DNA from: Anadara kagoshimensis
Taxonomy: Eukaryota > Mollusca > Bivalvia > Arcoida > Arcidae
Length of the DNA: 64,000 bases
NCBI GenBank assembly: GCA_021292105.1
Contig: CM037861.1
Location: 31,419,674-31,483,673 of the forward strand
Direction: 5' to 3'
Positions 11,530 to 22,077 of this stretch are shown here, piece after piece. The translations under genes were made by a program, and so were the position numbers. Within the stretch, counting starts at the first letter, position 1. Each line of letters begins with the position of its first letter. The notes beneath the pieces are model-generated. The model saw only the letters and a list, made by a program, of their open reading frames with translations, did no database searches and had not been told where the DNA came from.

Positions 11530-12023
11530 CAGATACGAAACCCGGTCGGGCAAATCCTACTGTGAGAAAGGTTGTAAATTGTTTTTACCGTTCTGTAATT
11601 TTCTTAAGGCACTCCTGTTTCCTTCGCCATCCCAGAAACTGCCCGCTTTAATATTATTATTAGTGAAAGAAGTTTGGCCGAGGAGTAAAACACCATTATT
11701 CCATTCTATTCCATATCTGGTTTTTTTTCCCGAAAACTTTGACAAAAAACAAACTTTTGTCAGTGGCACTCGTACTTGCTTTCCAGTGTATCGTGCCGTG
11801 ACAAAGTTGACTTAAGGAACAGTGATAGAATTCCTGAATTAAATCATTGATGGAATTAATGAAATAAACGTAAAAAAGTTAAGAAACTACGCTAAAACTA
11901 GTTTTAATGCCTCGAGTCCCCGGTGGTCAGGTGTCTTAAGCGTGCGCTTATGGATGAAAAAAAAAACAGCGCTTCTTACTGTCTACGTACAAATCCCACT
12001 TTGGACAGATCCAATGAGGCGTT
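11530..12023. other. Spacer between satellite and inverted-repeat element
   Basis: No gene recognised. Short open frames on both strands at 11495-11815 show no known motif and part of one runs into the satellite. Confidence 0.4.
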
Positions 12024-12476
12024 GTTTTACTATTTATTCAGTATTTTGTGATATCACTAATCTATTTTTTGATATCACTATTTTGTGATATCACTAATCT
12101 ATTTTTTGATATCACTAATACTAATTTGTGGTATCACTAATTCTATTTTTTGATATCACTAATTCTATTTTTGATATCACTAATTCAAAATCACTAATTT
12201 TATTTTTTGATATCACTTATTCGATTTATTGACATCATTAAATCACATTGATTTAGTGATATCAATAAATGAAATTAGTGATATCACTAAATCGTAGACG
12301 AAGAAATGAAAATAAGGAGTTTTCCCTAAGTTAACGCTGCAGCAAATAACTACTTGACAGCTATATATTTGACACTTATTCAGTACTTTAACGGAGGGGT
12401 ATTTTATTCTGTGTGAATTATTGATATCAGTAATTTGATTTAGTGATATCACAAAATACTTAAATAAACAGTAAAC
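12024..12476. mobile_element. Inverted-repeat element with internal GATATCACTAAT repeats
   Basis: About 450 bp. The ends pair over about 36 bp: the left AGTATTTTGTGATATCACTA (12040) is matched exactly by the right TAGTGATATCACAAAATACT (12441-12460), with a further imperfect match outward (TTTACT.TTTATT). The left half holds about eight degenerate tandem copies of TTTTTTGATATCACTAAT (12040-12250), each with the palindrome GATATC. No coding capacity. Confidence 0.75.
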
Positions 12477-12662
12477 CGGCACCTCATAGGAACATAGTCT
12501 GAGAATGTGTGTTAATTCGTTTGCAGAAAGTCGGTGGTTTTCTCAGGACACTCTGGTGTTCTCAACATCCCTGAACTGATCATCTCGATATAAGTGAAGG
12601 AACCTGAACTTGTCGTAAACTTCCATTCCACTCTCGTCTTTATGGCCCTAGATAACTATGAT

Positions 12663-12979
12663 ACCATTGTGGTAGCTCAGTTGGTAGAGTGCTCGCTCCG
12701 TAAGTAGATCTGAGGTCGTGGGTTCGAGACACTACTGGGTCTGACTTAAGACTTAAAGTAGGTAGTGACTGTTCTTTCGCCAAGCACTGGACACTTCGAA
12801 ATGAACGTAACTGTTCTTTCGGATGGGAACTTAAAATAAACGAGGTCTCGTTTCACAGTAGGCGTCGCATGATAAGTAACCTTGCTGTAAATGTCATTAT
12901 CGCAACGCACAGCCAAAATTTCTATAGCTGGCGACGTCTCGATATAAGTGAAATATTCTTGACTGGGACGTTAAAAAAT
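12663..12979 (+). mobile_element. tRNA-derived SINE, family 1, near full-length
   Basis: The head is GTGGTAGCTCAGTTGGTAGA (box A) with GGTCGTGGGTTCGAGAC (box B). Then come TAGTGACTGTTCTTTCGCCA, AAATAAACGAGGTCTCG, CGCAACGCACAG and the tail GATATAAGTGAAATATTCTT then GACTGGGACGTTAAA. This is one of the best-preserved copies in the window. The tRNA-like part is a pol III promoter relic and not a tRNA gene, because its body continues as SINE. Confidence 0.85.
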
Positions 12980-13390
12980 CTTTACCCATTTCAACTCATA
13001 GATAACTTTGACACTGACTCATTTATCGCCACAAAATTTTGAAGTCCAAAACAATTTTTCATATATTTTCTCTTGATAAGCTTTCATCAATTTTTCGACA
13101 AATCCTTTATAACGCCAAAATTTGCTTGAAAAAAAATGATGACAATGAAACGAAAATCAGCACAACCTAAAAATTTGATACGCATTCTTGGGATATTGGA
13201 AGCGATTCTTTGTTTTATACAATTGCAAAACCAAATTGAAATATGAAACAAAAATGAATGCCAAATTCTTTATTTCAGCATTTGTAGATAATATTACAAT
13301 ATACAAACAACATTGACCTGTTGTTATACATCGACACTCGAGAACGAGGACAGAAAGTAATAGTGACAGTTAATCAGCATATCGTTGATC
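12980..13390. other. AT-rich spacer, no feature seen
   Basis: No exon or structured repeat recognised between the SINE and the 25-bp satellite. Confidence 0.4.
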
Positions 13391-14827
13391 CTATATACAC
13401 CCTTTCTACACCACAATATATACACCCCTTCTACACCACAATAATACACCCTTCTACACCACAATATATAGATCCTTCTACACCACAATATATACACCCC
13501 TTCAATATATACACCCCTTCTACACCACAATATATACACCCCTTCTACACCACAATATATACACCCCTTCTACACCACAATATATACCCCTTCTACTCCA
13601 CAATATATACACCCTTCTACACCACAATATATACACCCCTTCTACTCCACAATATATACACCCCTTCTACACCACAATATATACACCCTTCTACACCACA
13701 ATATATACACCCCTTCTACCACAATATATACACCCCTTCAATATATACACCCTTCTACACCACAATATATACACACCTTCAATATATACACCCCTTCTAC
13801 ACACAATATATACACCCCTTCTACTCCACAATATATACACCCCTTCTACACCACAATATATACACCCCTTCAACACCACAAAAATACACCCCTTCAATAT
13901 ATACACCCTTCTACACCACAATAAATACACCCCTTCTACACCACAATATATACACCCCTTCTACACCACAATATATACACCCCTTCAATATATACACCCT
14001 TCTACACCACAATATATACACACCTTCAATATATACACCCCTTCTACACCACAATATACACCCCTTCTACTCCACAATATATACACCCTTCTACACCACA
14101 ATATATACACCCCTTCAACACCACAATAATACACCCCTTCAATATAACACCCCTTCTACACCACAATATATACACCCCTTCTACACCACAATATATACAC
14201 TCCTTCTACACCACAATATATACACCCCTTCTACACCACAATATATACACCCCTTCTACACCACAATATATACACCCCTTCTACACCACAATATATAACC
14301 CCTTCCACCACAATATATACACTCCTTCTACACCACAATATATACACCCCTTCTACACCACAATATATACACCCCTTCTACACCACAATATATACACCCC
14401 TTCTACACCACAATATATACACCCCTTCTACACCACAATATATACACCCCTTCTACACCACAATATATACACTCCTTCTACACCACAATATATACACCCC
14501 TTCAAAATATACACCCCTTCTACACCACAATATATACACCCCTTCTACACCACAATATATACATCCCTTCTACACCACAATATATACACCCCTTCTACAC
14601 CACAATATATACACCCCTTCTACACCACAATATATACACCCCTTCTACACCACAATATATAACCCCTTCTACACCACAATATATACACTCCTTCTACACC
14701 ACAATATATACACCCCTTCTACACCACAATATATACACCCCTTCTACACCACAATATATACACCCTTCTACACCACAATATATACAGCCCTTCTACACCA
14801 CAATATATACACTCCTTCTACACCACA
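13391..14827 (+). repeat. 25-bp satellite array, about 57 copies
   Basis: 1.44 kb of CAATATATACACCCCTTCTA plus CACCA (25 bp) in tandem, with shorter variants CAATATATACACC-CTTC in the first half. The second half (14150-14827) is almost uniform, which suggests recent expansion. A 325-codon plus-strand frame (Thr/Pro/Tyr/His-rich) is a by-product of the repeat. Confidence 0.95.
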
Positions 14828-15590
14828 GCTTCTGTGTTTCCACAAATTCAGTGCACATGGAAAATGCGAGAATAAAGTCGTATTTTCCAACAAACTCACA
14901 AAAATTGTCAAAACTTAATACAAAATATACTGACCTAATAAGTAAAAATATTTTCATTCATGAAAAAGTGAACTTAATTCTGTACATAGAGCAATTTTTG
15001 AACTTTTTTAACAAAACAACAAATATGACTATGTTAAAAATATCCCTTCTGTACCTTCTTACTTGGAACAACTATAAATATTATGTCATAATTGGAATAT
15101 TAATGATGATCACACCTGGACAAAACCCGATCAACAATTACCTACCTGACCCTAAATACCCTGATGTAACTTTAAATAAGGCCCAATTGGGGTATAAAAC
15201 GATCAAATTTCCAAATTTTTCGCAAAATTTCTCTATGTACAGGAGAACTGAACAATAATGTTGTTAATTAAAAATATAATTTGGTTAGGTCAGTGCATTT
15301 AAAATGTATTTTATTGATAGTTTTATTTGAAATATATTCAAATAATACAATAATTTAATGAAAACCATGTGCACTCAATATATGGAAATACAGTAATTCT
15401 ACATTACATTTGAAAGGTCGAACCTCTGAAATATCATACAAACACTGTGGATTATTTTGTTTGTCAATGTCAATCCAGTTCTTCGTCCAGTGCGCCGATC
15501 GAGGATTGAGAACCAGTCCTTTCTTGCTTGTGACAAGTGAGCTCTGTTAGAGCTCTCTACCACAAAGATAAAACTTTCGGTTCCGAATGA
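14828..15590. other. AT-rich spacer; short unsupported open frame
   Basis: An open frame at 14851-15258 (+, 135 codons) is AT-driven (Lys/Asn/Ile-rich) and matches nothing I know. At about 15490-15545, minus strand, GGTAGAGAGCTC and GGTTCTCAATCC look like a decayed tRNA-like SINE head. Confidence 0.35.
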
Positions 15591-15594
15591 CTAG

Positions 15595-16170
15595 CGGTAA
15601 TTGAATGTTATACCAGTGCTAATTTTACAACACTAGACGGCCGTGTCGGAATACAATTCTTGATCAATAGTGCTTAGACCAAAATACCAAAACGAAATGT
15701 TTTTTCAAGGTTTGAAGTAAACCCTTTTATATCTACAATATGCACCAGCATTACACCACAACTAGCTCAACACAGCTTAACTGGAAATATTTGGTTGATT
15801 CATCCTTATTTTGCAATCTGTCTAAAGTTTTACAATTGACACAACAAAATATATAATGCTAGACATAGACATGAATAATCAAATAAAAAACAAATGCACC
15901 TACCCATGTCCAAATCACAATCCCAGAGCAAAGTAAAAACTGAAGATTTTGATTTCATAATGATGGGTGTAGCTAACTAAACAGGAGGTCATTGCCCTGC
16001 CGGTGCACCCGGTCTCAATTTCCTGATGTAAATGCGCGTACTTAATGACATTTTAACATTTTATACCAGTTTTAATTTTACAGCACTAGATGGCCATTAC
16101 GGAATGCAATTCCTCATCAGTAGTGCTTGAACTAAAATTGTGAAACCAATTTTTTTCAAGATGTTGAAAA
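15595..16170. repeat. Dispersed repeat family D (AGCTAGCTACACC... / CAGCACTAGACGGCC) fragments
   Basis: Contains TACCAGT-TTAATTTTACAGC followed by ACTAGA-GGCC at 15610 and again at 16063, and between them (15880-16050) CCAAATCACAATCCCAGAGC and TGTAGCTAACTAAACAGGAG. The same motifs recur at 18752-18975, 20970-21500, 21780, 23475-23610, 26640-26960, 27660-27870, 28240-28465, 29705-29925, 31195-31425 and 57575-57835, in both orientations. Unclassified interspersed repeat; the copies are concentrated around the GPCR gene and the triplication. Confidence 0.55.
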
Positions 16171-16369
16171 GATACCGAAATGACCAAAATATATTTTACC
16201 AAATTTAGTTAAGGAAATACTTTGCATGAGGGAGTATACTTTAGTTTTTGAGAAATTTCAAATTTTAACTAGCAGCAAATTGAGATAATGGTATAATTAG
16301 CCAGTGTTCAACTTTTTATTTTGCTTTGGGATTATGATTTGGACATTGATTGGTGTGTTTGTTTTTCAC

Positions 16370-17947
16370 TCAATGTTTGGTTTCTGTTGTTTGTTGTTGT
16401 CTTAATGGTGGGAACCGTACACTTTGCTTTGCACCTCTAGAATTAGACCAATCTTTCAATCCCCTATGAACACGTGGTAGGCATGTTGTCGACACAGATA
16501 TAAACATTCCTTGTAACCCGACAAGAACGATAAATATAATATCCAATACCCGACTCTGAAAGAAGGCCGAAAATATCCCAAACAACCACAACACACCAGA
16601 AAGACAAGTCAACCTAATATATACGGAGAAATAGGCAAAATATCCTTTCTCTACAGCCTTGCACTTCACGGCTTCGCTTCCGATATGGTAGATAGAAACG
16701 GCCAAACAAACCAAATTTATTGATACAGATATTACAATCGGTACAGACACAAATATAAGAATAGCCGGATAGTCAGAAGGAAAGCAAATATTCCCGCCAT
16801 ACCCGACACTCAGCGGGATATAGTCTACCAACTCAATAATCACACTTGGTATTACAATGAAAAGGCCTATTGCATACCCAACAAGCGTCAGTCTCCTTTT
16901 AGATGTAGCTTTTGTTGACTTGAATGCGTTTGGTTGTGTGGCAAGTTTGGAAAAAGTGTGTGTAACATGTACGATACCAATAGTCATAAACGAAAACGTA
17001 GTCAGCCAAAAGTAATGAATAGCAACACCAAGGCATTTACAAAGAATCTGAAATTCGTCTGCACCTATACCAACCATGAATAGGGCATGAGATATCAACA
17101 TATTGACCATAAGGTTAAAGGTGTTTGAACCTGGTATTGTGTCAGAAAATGAAAGGATTTTGTGTATGACTATAGCAGACGATAAACTGAAACAGGACAA
17201 CCCCATGCAGATGTAAGTGAGGATTGACTCAACATTTACCGGGATTTGTATTTGATTCTTTCCTTCTTTCCGTTTGAAATATTCTTGACATTTCCAGGAA
17301 TCCACAACTAAATATTTACCAGATATCTCTAATACAACATTCCATTTCTCCCGGGGTTGATTTACATACTGACTATGATTCAATGCAGTTGTGTCTATTC
17401 GGATATCGCTACAAGACGTACTGTCATTGAAATACCCCCTAAAGCTTATCTTAGATAGGTATTGTTGTTTATAATTTGTGGTCCCGACAAGGTATGCCCT
17501 TCTTGTCAACAGATAAGGCGAGGCTTCATTTTTACTAACAGGTAACATACTTGTAATGGTTTCTTCATTTCCGTTAGAATTCATCTGGGTGTAGGTAAAA
17601 TTACTTGATAAATGGCCGATTTTCATGTTATCATATTGTTCAGGTTTCATGCCATATGTACTGGAAATTATTATTTCCACCGAGACATAACCACTTGTAC
17701 CTTTAGTAGTGTTTTCAAAGGTGACGAACCAGTATTCATAAGGTCTATATTCCTTATCGTTAAAGCTACTATAATGGCTAAAGTAATGGAACACAGCCAA
17801 ACTGTTGAAATCGCCGTTTGTTAAAACATGGTTAGATTCAAAAAAATAATAGATGTATGAAAGCCGTTTGGAATAAAATGGACCTTTGTAGCACAAGTCA
17901 TTGGCAAAACTTGTAATGTTTCCGCATGCTTCTTTGGAACATATTCC
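16370..17947 (-). CDS. GPCR last coding exon: ectodomain end, 7TM and tail
   Basis: 525 codons plus stop. The ectodomain begins GICSKEACGN; the TM region starts near exon residue 240. Approximate helices by exon residue: TM1 240-265 (ILTYICMGLSCF), TM2 276-295, TM3 301-332 (AIHYFWLTTFSFMTIGI), TM4 352-374, TM5 393-421, TM6 442-462 (LTCLSGVLWLFGIFS), TM7 468-491 (VLVGLQGMFI). A Cys at the start of TM3 and one in loop 2 (NICFP) could form the conserved disulfide. The WLFG in TM6 and LQG in TM7 are class B/adhesion signatures. Only a short cytoplasmic tail of about 35 residues follows. Confidence 0.92.
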   Translation of the reverse strand, partial: GICSKEACGNITSFANDLCYKGPFYSKRLSYIYYFFESNHVLTNGDFNSLAVFHYFSHYSSFNDKEYRPYEYWFVTFENTTKGTSGYVSVEIIISSTYGMKPEQYDNMKIGHLSSNFTYTQMNSNGNEETITSMLPVSKNEASPYLLTRRAYLVGTTNYKQQYLSKISFRGYFNDSTSCSDIRIDTTALNHSQYVNQPREKWNVVLEISGKYLVVDSWKCQEYFKRKEGKNQIQIPVNVESILTYICMGLSCFSLSSAIVIHKILSFSDTIPGSNTFNLMVNMLISHALFMVGIGADEFQILCKCLGVAIHYFWLTTFSFMTIGIVHVTHTFSKLATQPNAFKSTKATSKRRLTLVGYAIGLFIVIPSVIIELVDYIPLSVGYGGNICFPSDYPAILIFVSVPIVISVSINLVCLAVSIYHIGSEAVKCKAVEKGYFAYFSVYIRLTCLSGVLWLFGIFSAFFQSRVLDIIFIVLVGLQGMFISVSTTCLPRVHRGLKDWSNSRGAKQSVRFPPLRQQQTTETKH

Positions 17948-19991
17948 CTGAAGAAGAAAAAAATATGTATAACACAAAATATTTACATTTTGTCTGTTTT
18001 CTGTCTTCTACACAAGGTTTCAGAGCAATTGCATTCATAACTTCATATCGGCTATGAACTGCAAGATCTACCTTGGTGACGTCACGGGAATTCCAGTCAC
18101 AACAATCGGCGTATTTGACGTCACGGGAATTCCACTCACAACAATCGGTGTATGAATACACAATATGAAATACACAAAACCGGAACTTTTTATTGATTGT
18201 TTGCATAATTGTGATTATTTATTACCGAAATAATTGTATTTAATAAAAAATTGAACAATTTAGTAGAAATTTTGTATGCAATTTGTTGTTTTTACCACGC
18301 ACTATTTTGTCCTAGAATTTCTGGCGCCAAACTGCACAGCTGATCAGTTAAATCTGCTGTTCCATCAGTTGTTCCGTTAATCGAAAATCGTTGTTGACAA
18401 AGCGCGGAATTAAAATTTTCTAAAATGATTTTGAACCAAGAAAAAGAAAAGAAAATAGTTTTAAACGTAAATATAACAATTGAACTGTTTAGAAATGCGG
18501 TTCATAGTCGATATGAACGCAATTGATATGCAAGGCAAACTAATCATAACGCGCTAACGCGCGTTATTCAGTTTGCTTGCATATCAATTGCGTTCATATC
18601 GACTATGAACCGCATTTCTAAACAGTTCAATTGTTAAATAAGCGAAAATTTGTACACCACATTTACTGTATATCAAAGCTATTCGAATTTACAACCACTG
18701 GTCTTTAGAGACACACATATTAAAAAGTTTTCAAAAACAAACACGAATTCATGTCAAAATCGCAATATCAAAGCAAAGTAAAAACTTTGAAACTGGCAAA
18801 GTTAAACACGTGAACTTTCACAAGAAAAATGAGGCCGGGTGCTCCGGAAGGGTAGGCAAGACTCATCCGCCACGGGTGAAATCGAAAATGAAAGGAACAT
18901 AGAACTATGGAACTATATATCCAGGGATACATAGACATCATATTTATCAACAAAATTGTGATGACGGCCATAAAACCTTTTTATAAGAAAGATAAAAATA
19001 ATAAGTTGAAAAAAACTTACTGTTTCAGAATTGTAGATTTCTGTTTCCAAACACTGCGACGCATCACTTTTAATTTTTGGAGGCGTAAATCGAAAAAGTA
19101 CCACCAAGGAATGTACACTATATTTAGTAAAAAGCCAAAATGTTTTACATACGGGTTCTTTTGATTTATTCACTTCTCCGGCACAAAAATAATTTTTCAT
19201 TTGATGCCATTTATTATCAGCATATACTAATATTAAATTCTGGTATTTATGACATATGTCATTACTGATGTCCATCTGAGTTCTCAGGCATCTTCTGAAG
19301 TTAAAACCTTGAGGCGCAAGGAAATTCTCTTTTTTCCAGCGGCAATTGGGAATAATAGAAGTTAAACTTGAAGGGTTTCTGTCATGATCGTTATTAACGC
19401 ACTCTGAAATTTCATAATTCATCATTGACATAGTGTAGGTCTCAATGTTATTGCAAATCGCACAATACGAATTAACGAACGCAATACCATGGTTATCGAA
19501 AACGGGTAATCGGTTAATAACCAATTCTCTACTTTCACACTGTGAAACAATAAACTGGTTTGTGTATTCAGTTGGACATCCATTGACCATCCAAAAACCT
19601 TCATCTGGGGGTTGTTTACCGCTATAGTGTACACACGATAAATTGGCATAGTTTGTGATGTTGGTGTTGTTACCAGTTTCTAAAACAGCATCATAGCAGC
19701 AATCTCCATATAACAAACAATGGTCATCACAGTAACAAGTCTTTACCTCAAGTTCATTCTGCGTTTTGCAAAGTGCGCGGTTGTAGCATGGATCCTCCGT
19801 AAATAACGATCGTTTACTTCTGGTGACGCTATTAGGCGTTTTAGTAACCTCCCTACATTCAATACCTCTCCAAAAGAAAAAGGATTATGACCATTACTAT
19901 CTCGATCCAAATCGACTGTTTCTTTCGTTGACGTGCAAACTTTGCCACTTAACAATGCTATGACAACAAAACAAAACTCCAATGCCATCAT
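16370..19991 (-). CDS. Class B (Methuselah/adhesion-like) GPCR with N-terminal somatomedin-B domain
   Basis: Two exons, 19021-19991 and 16370-17947 (minus), separated by a 1,073-bp intron with donor GTAAGT and acceptor TTTTTTCTTCTTCAG; phase 0 at the join. The order is a signal peptide (MMALEFCFVVIALLSG), a Cys-rich somatomedin-B module with CYCDDHCLLYGDCCYDA, a Cys-rich ectodomain with several N-x-S/T sites, seven membrane segments, then a short tail ending TTETKH. No GPS cleavage motif (HLT/S before TM1) is visible, which is closer to Methuselah-like than to classic adhesion receptors. Exon 1 needs one additional base near 19877, after which the predicted protein is 849 residues. The ligand is unknown; plasma membrane signalling is inferred from the fold. 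The molluscan assignment and family placement are from pattern memory. Confidence 0.88.
18474..18636. repeat. Long near-perfect hairpin in GPCR intron
   Basis: The left arm from 18474 (TAACAATTGAACTGTTTAGA...) and the right arm ending 18636 (...TCTAAACAGTTCAATTGTTA) are reverse complements over about 67 bp with a single extra G on the left. The inner 28 bp pair again (ATAACGCGC / GCGCGTTAT) around a tiny loop, so nearly all of the 163 bp can fold into one stem. Probably a compact foldback element. Being intronic and transcribed, it would form a long double-stranded RNA. Confidence 0.9.
18752..18975 (-). repeat. Dispersed repeat family D, copy in GPCR intron
   Basis: Motifs AATCGCAATATCAAAGCAAA, AAGTAAAAACTTTGAAACT, GGGTGCTCCGGAAGGGTA and ATATATCCAGGGATACATAG in the family order. 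It abuts the exon 1 donor side at 19020. Confidence 0.55.
19021..19991 (-). CDS. GPCR first coding exon: signal peptide, somatomedin-B, Cys-rich ectodomain
   Basis: Start ATG at 19991 (a second ATG follows at 19988). The signal-peptide frame and the somatomedin-B frame differ by one base. Adding one A to the run at 19877-19881 (plus strand) joins them as ...NPFFFWRGIECREVTKTP... and makes the exon 972 nt with a clean phase-0 end at the GTAAGT donor. The somatomedin-B module spans about 19685-19793 (DPCYNRALC...CYCDDHCLLYGDCCYDA). The region after it holds about a dozen Cys and ends CLETEIYNSET. An alternative, a hidden upstream intron, is less likely because no acceptor lies between the frames. 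Confidence 0.8.
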
Positions 19992-20682
19992 CTTTGCAGG
20001 AAAATAGCCTCTTCAATTTGCAACCAGACAGTTTGTTTTCATCACCATTTATATTATACCCTGATTGTAATCCAACCAATCAACTTATGGATACTATATT
20101 AAACAGATGATTTGTAAAAAAGCACACAATGTTCATTATATGTGTCTTCCTTTTAAATCACAAAACCGTTCAAGAGGCGTTACCTAAATGGGATCAATAA
20201 AAGTCCCGCCCTTAAGCTCTACGGAGGTTGTTTACATTTTACATCAGACGACAGTTTCTAAATACAATTGCTCATGATCAATAGTAAGGTATTCGCAAAC
20301 GATTTGATTGAAAACTCAAATTATTCGATTTCATCGTTTATTTCCAAAAATGTATAGCTTTCCCAGAATGGTTGTCGAAATATTTCTTTTAAACCTCGAA
20401 AATGTCAAACTATATAGGCATTCACAACGACAAGTAGGTGTCACCCCCCCCCCCCCAAGAAATATTTAAATCTCCAAAATGTTTTTGCAAGGTTATTTTG
20501 CTTATTGTGTTAAAGTGCGGATTTTAAAATGCAACTACGCAGATGCCATAATTTCATACCTCGAAAATAAATACACGCAAAATTAAATACGTTTACAGTA
20601 TTAAGTCATTTCAGAATGAAATGTGACCTTGTACAAGCTAATGGGCCAAAATCGACAAAAAGGTTTCTTTAAAACCAGAATG
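19992..20682. other. 5' flank of GPCR, no clear promoter element
   Basis: No TATA box that I would defend. Contains a C11 run at about 20446-20456. No other gene recognised up to the duplicated segment at 20683. Confidence 0.35.
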
Positions 20683-20942
20683 GCAAGTAAATTATCGTGA
20701 CCTTAACCCTACAAAGAATTTGTGGAACTATTTAATAAAACATAAAGAAGCGGAAGACGACCCAAAAGCTTTAACTGAACCTGATAAGCGACACGAGTAT
20801 AGATTAATAATTGCAAGTAAATTATCGTGACCTTAACCCTAAAAAGAACTTGTGGAACTTTTTAATAAAACATAAAGAAGCGGAAGACGACCCAAAAGTT
20901 TTAACTGAACCTAATAAACGACACAAGTATAGATTAATATTC
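20683..20942 (+). pseudogene. Tandemly duplicated coding-like segment (2 x 130 bp)
   Basis: GCAAGTAAATTATCGTGACC begins at 20683 and again at 20813; the two 130-bp copies are about 92% alike by eye. Each has one open plus-strand frame, NYRDLNPTKNLWNYLIKHK-EAEDDPKALTEP-type, with a balanced residue composition unlike the AT-rich surroundings; changes between copies are mostly conservative. As 130 is not a multiple of 3, the frame of copy 1 meets TGA at the start of copy 2. I do not recognise the protein. It may be a broken exon or a transposon fragment. Confidence 0.3.
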
Positions 20943-20949
20943 GAATTTG

Positions 20950-21500
20950 TATTTTCTATTTAAATTTTTACTAAATCTGTTAAATTTTGCAGCATTAGAC
21001 GGCCGTTTTGAGAATAAAATTCCTCATCGGTAGTGGTCGGACAAAACTTGAGGACCTCCAAATATTTAATGATGTTGAAAAAAAGAAAAAGAAAAGGGAT
21101 AAAATGTATGTTAACGTATGCATGATTAGTTATGCATTATACAAATAATGAAAAAAAAACTATCATACAAATCCATGTTCAAATCACAATCCCAAGTGAA
21201 AACTTCGAAACTCACCGCCGTACCACGTGATCAATTCCTCTTAACGTTTGTGCGGAACATTTTGGAAAATGTCAACGTCACAAATTCCCGGAATAACGTC
21301 GTTTTTACGGGAAACGGCATATTGTGCGATTCCATACCCATTGGAACCAAGCGTTTCACAGACACGTTAGAAGGTATCACGTGGTACAGCGGCGAACCCC
21401 ATTAAGGTACATTTCGTGAATTTCCATCAGTGAAGTGAGGCTAGATGCTCCATAAGGGTAATACCTCCCGTGTAGCTAGCTTCACACAACACGTGTATAA
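20950..21500. repeat. Dispersed repeat family D fragments
   Basis: Holds TTAAATTTTGCAGCATTAGA then CGGCCG (20980), CAAATCACAATCCCAAGTGA (21180) and GGTAATACCTCCCGTGTAGC (21458), all family D motifs in the order seen elsewhere. A stretch of unrelated, less AT-rich sequence at 21215-21400 contains two CACGTG-type sites (GTACCACGTGATC, ATCACGTGGTAC) that form an inverted repeat across 185 bp. Confidence 0.45.
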
Positions 21501-21861
21501 TCAAAATTAAGAATGATATGAACATTGGAAGTAAAATATATAAATCCATGGTAATTTTGGATACAAAAACATTATACATATCTACAATTTGAACTCGAAT
21601 ACAAGTAGCAGACGTTGATCCAAAATCTTCAAACTGCTCTGTAGGAACCAGTTGAAGATTTTCAAATTTTAACTAAAAAGCAGCAAATTTAGACAATAGT
21701 ATATTTCTGACAATAATACACAATTATTCCTACTCTCGGGGCAACAGCCACCAGCAGAGATATCGGCACAGTGGTTTTAATTACATATTATACCAGTTTT
21801 AATTTTACAGCACTAGGCGCAAATTTAGACAATGGTATATAATCTATTTCCTACTTCAGTT

Positions 21862-22027
21862 TTAGAATACAATTTCCCATCTGAACCAAAATTGATGATT
21901 CGTTCTCCTGAACCCATCATCCAGACACGATTCTTCCTTCCATTTCAATTGATATAGTAGATCTTTTCCCTTCTTACACATGCCCGTGTAGATTTTAATC
22001 TCATTGTCTGTTGCACACACGAAAATT
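21862..22027 (-). CDS. Possible terminal exon of an unknown gene
   Basis: Minus-strand open segment after a plausible acceptor (TTTTCGTGTGTGCAACAG), reading DNEIKIYTGMCKKGKDLLY...EIVF and stopping at 21862. Two Cys, a balanced composition and the acceptor are the only support. No upstream exon was found and no family recognised. It may equally be a chance frame. Confidence 0.2.
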
Positions 22028-22077
22028 AAGCTAAAAATAAAATAATAACGTTCGTGGTTAAAATGTAAAAAATACAA

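Noticed and set aside
12663..12740. tRNA-like sequence with box A and box B (also 30503, 31991, 59727)
   Set aside because: Each continues into a conserved SINE body and tail, so these are SINE heads and not tRNA genes.
13321..14298. 325-codon Thr/Pro/Tyr-rich plus-strand frame
   Set aside because: Product of the 25-bp array; no signal peptide, promoter or homology.
14851..15258. 135-codon plus-strand open frame
   Set aside because: AT-driven composition, no recognised motif, no splice or transcription evidence.
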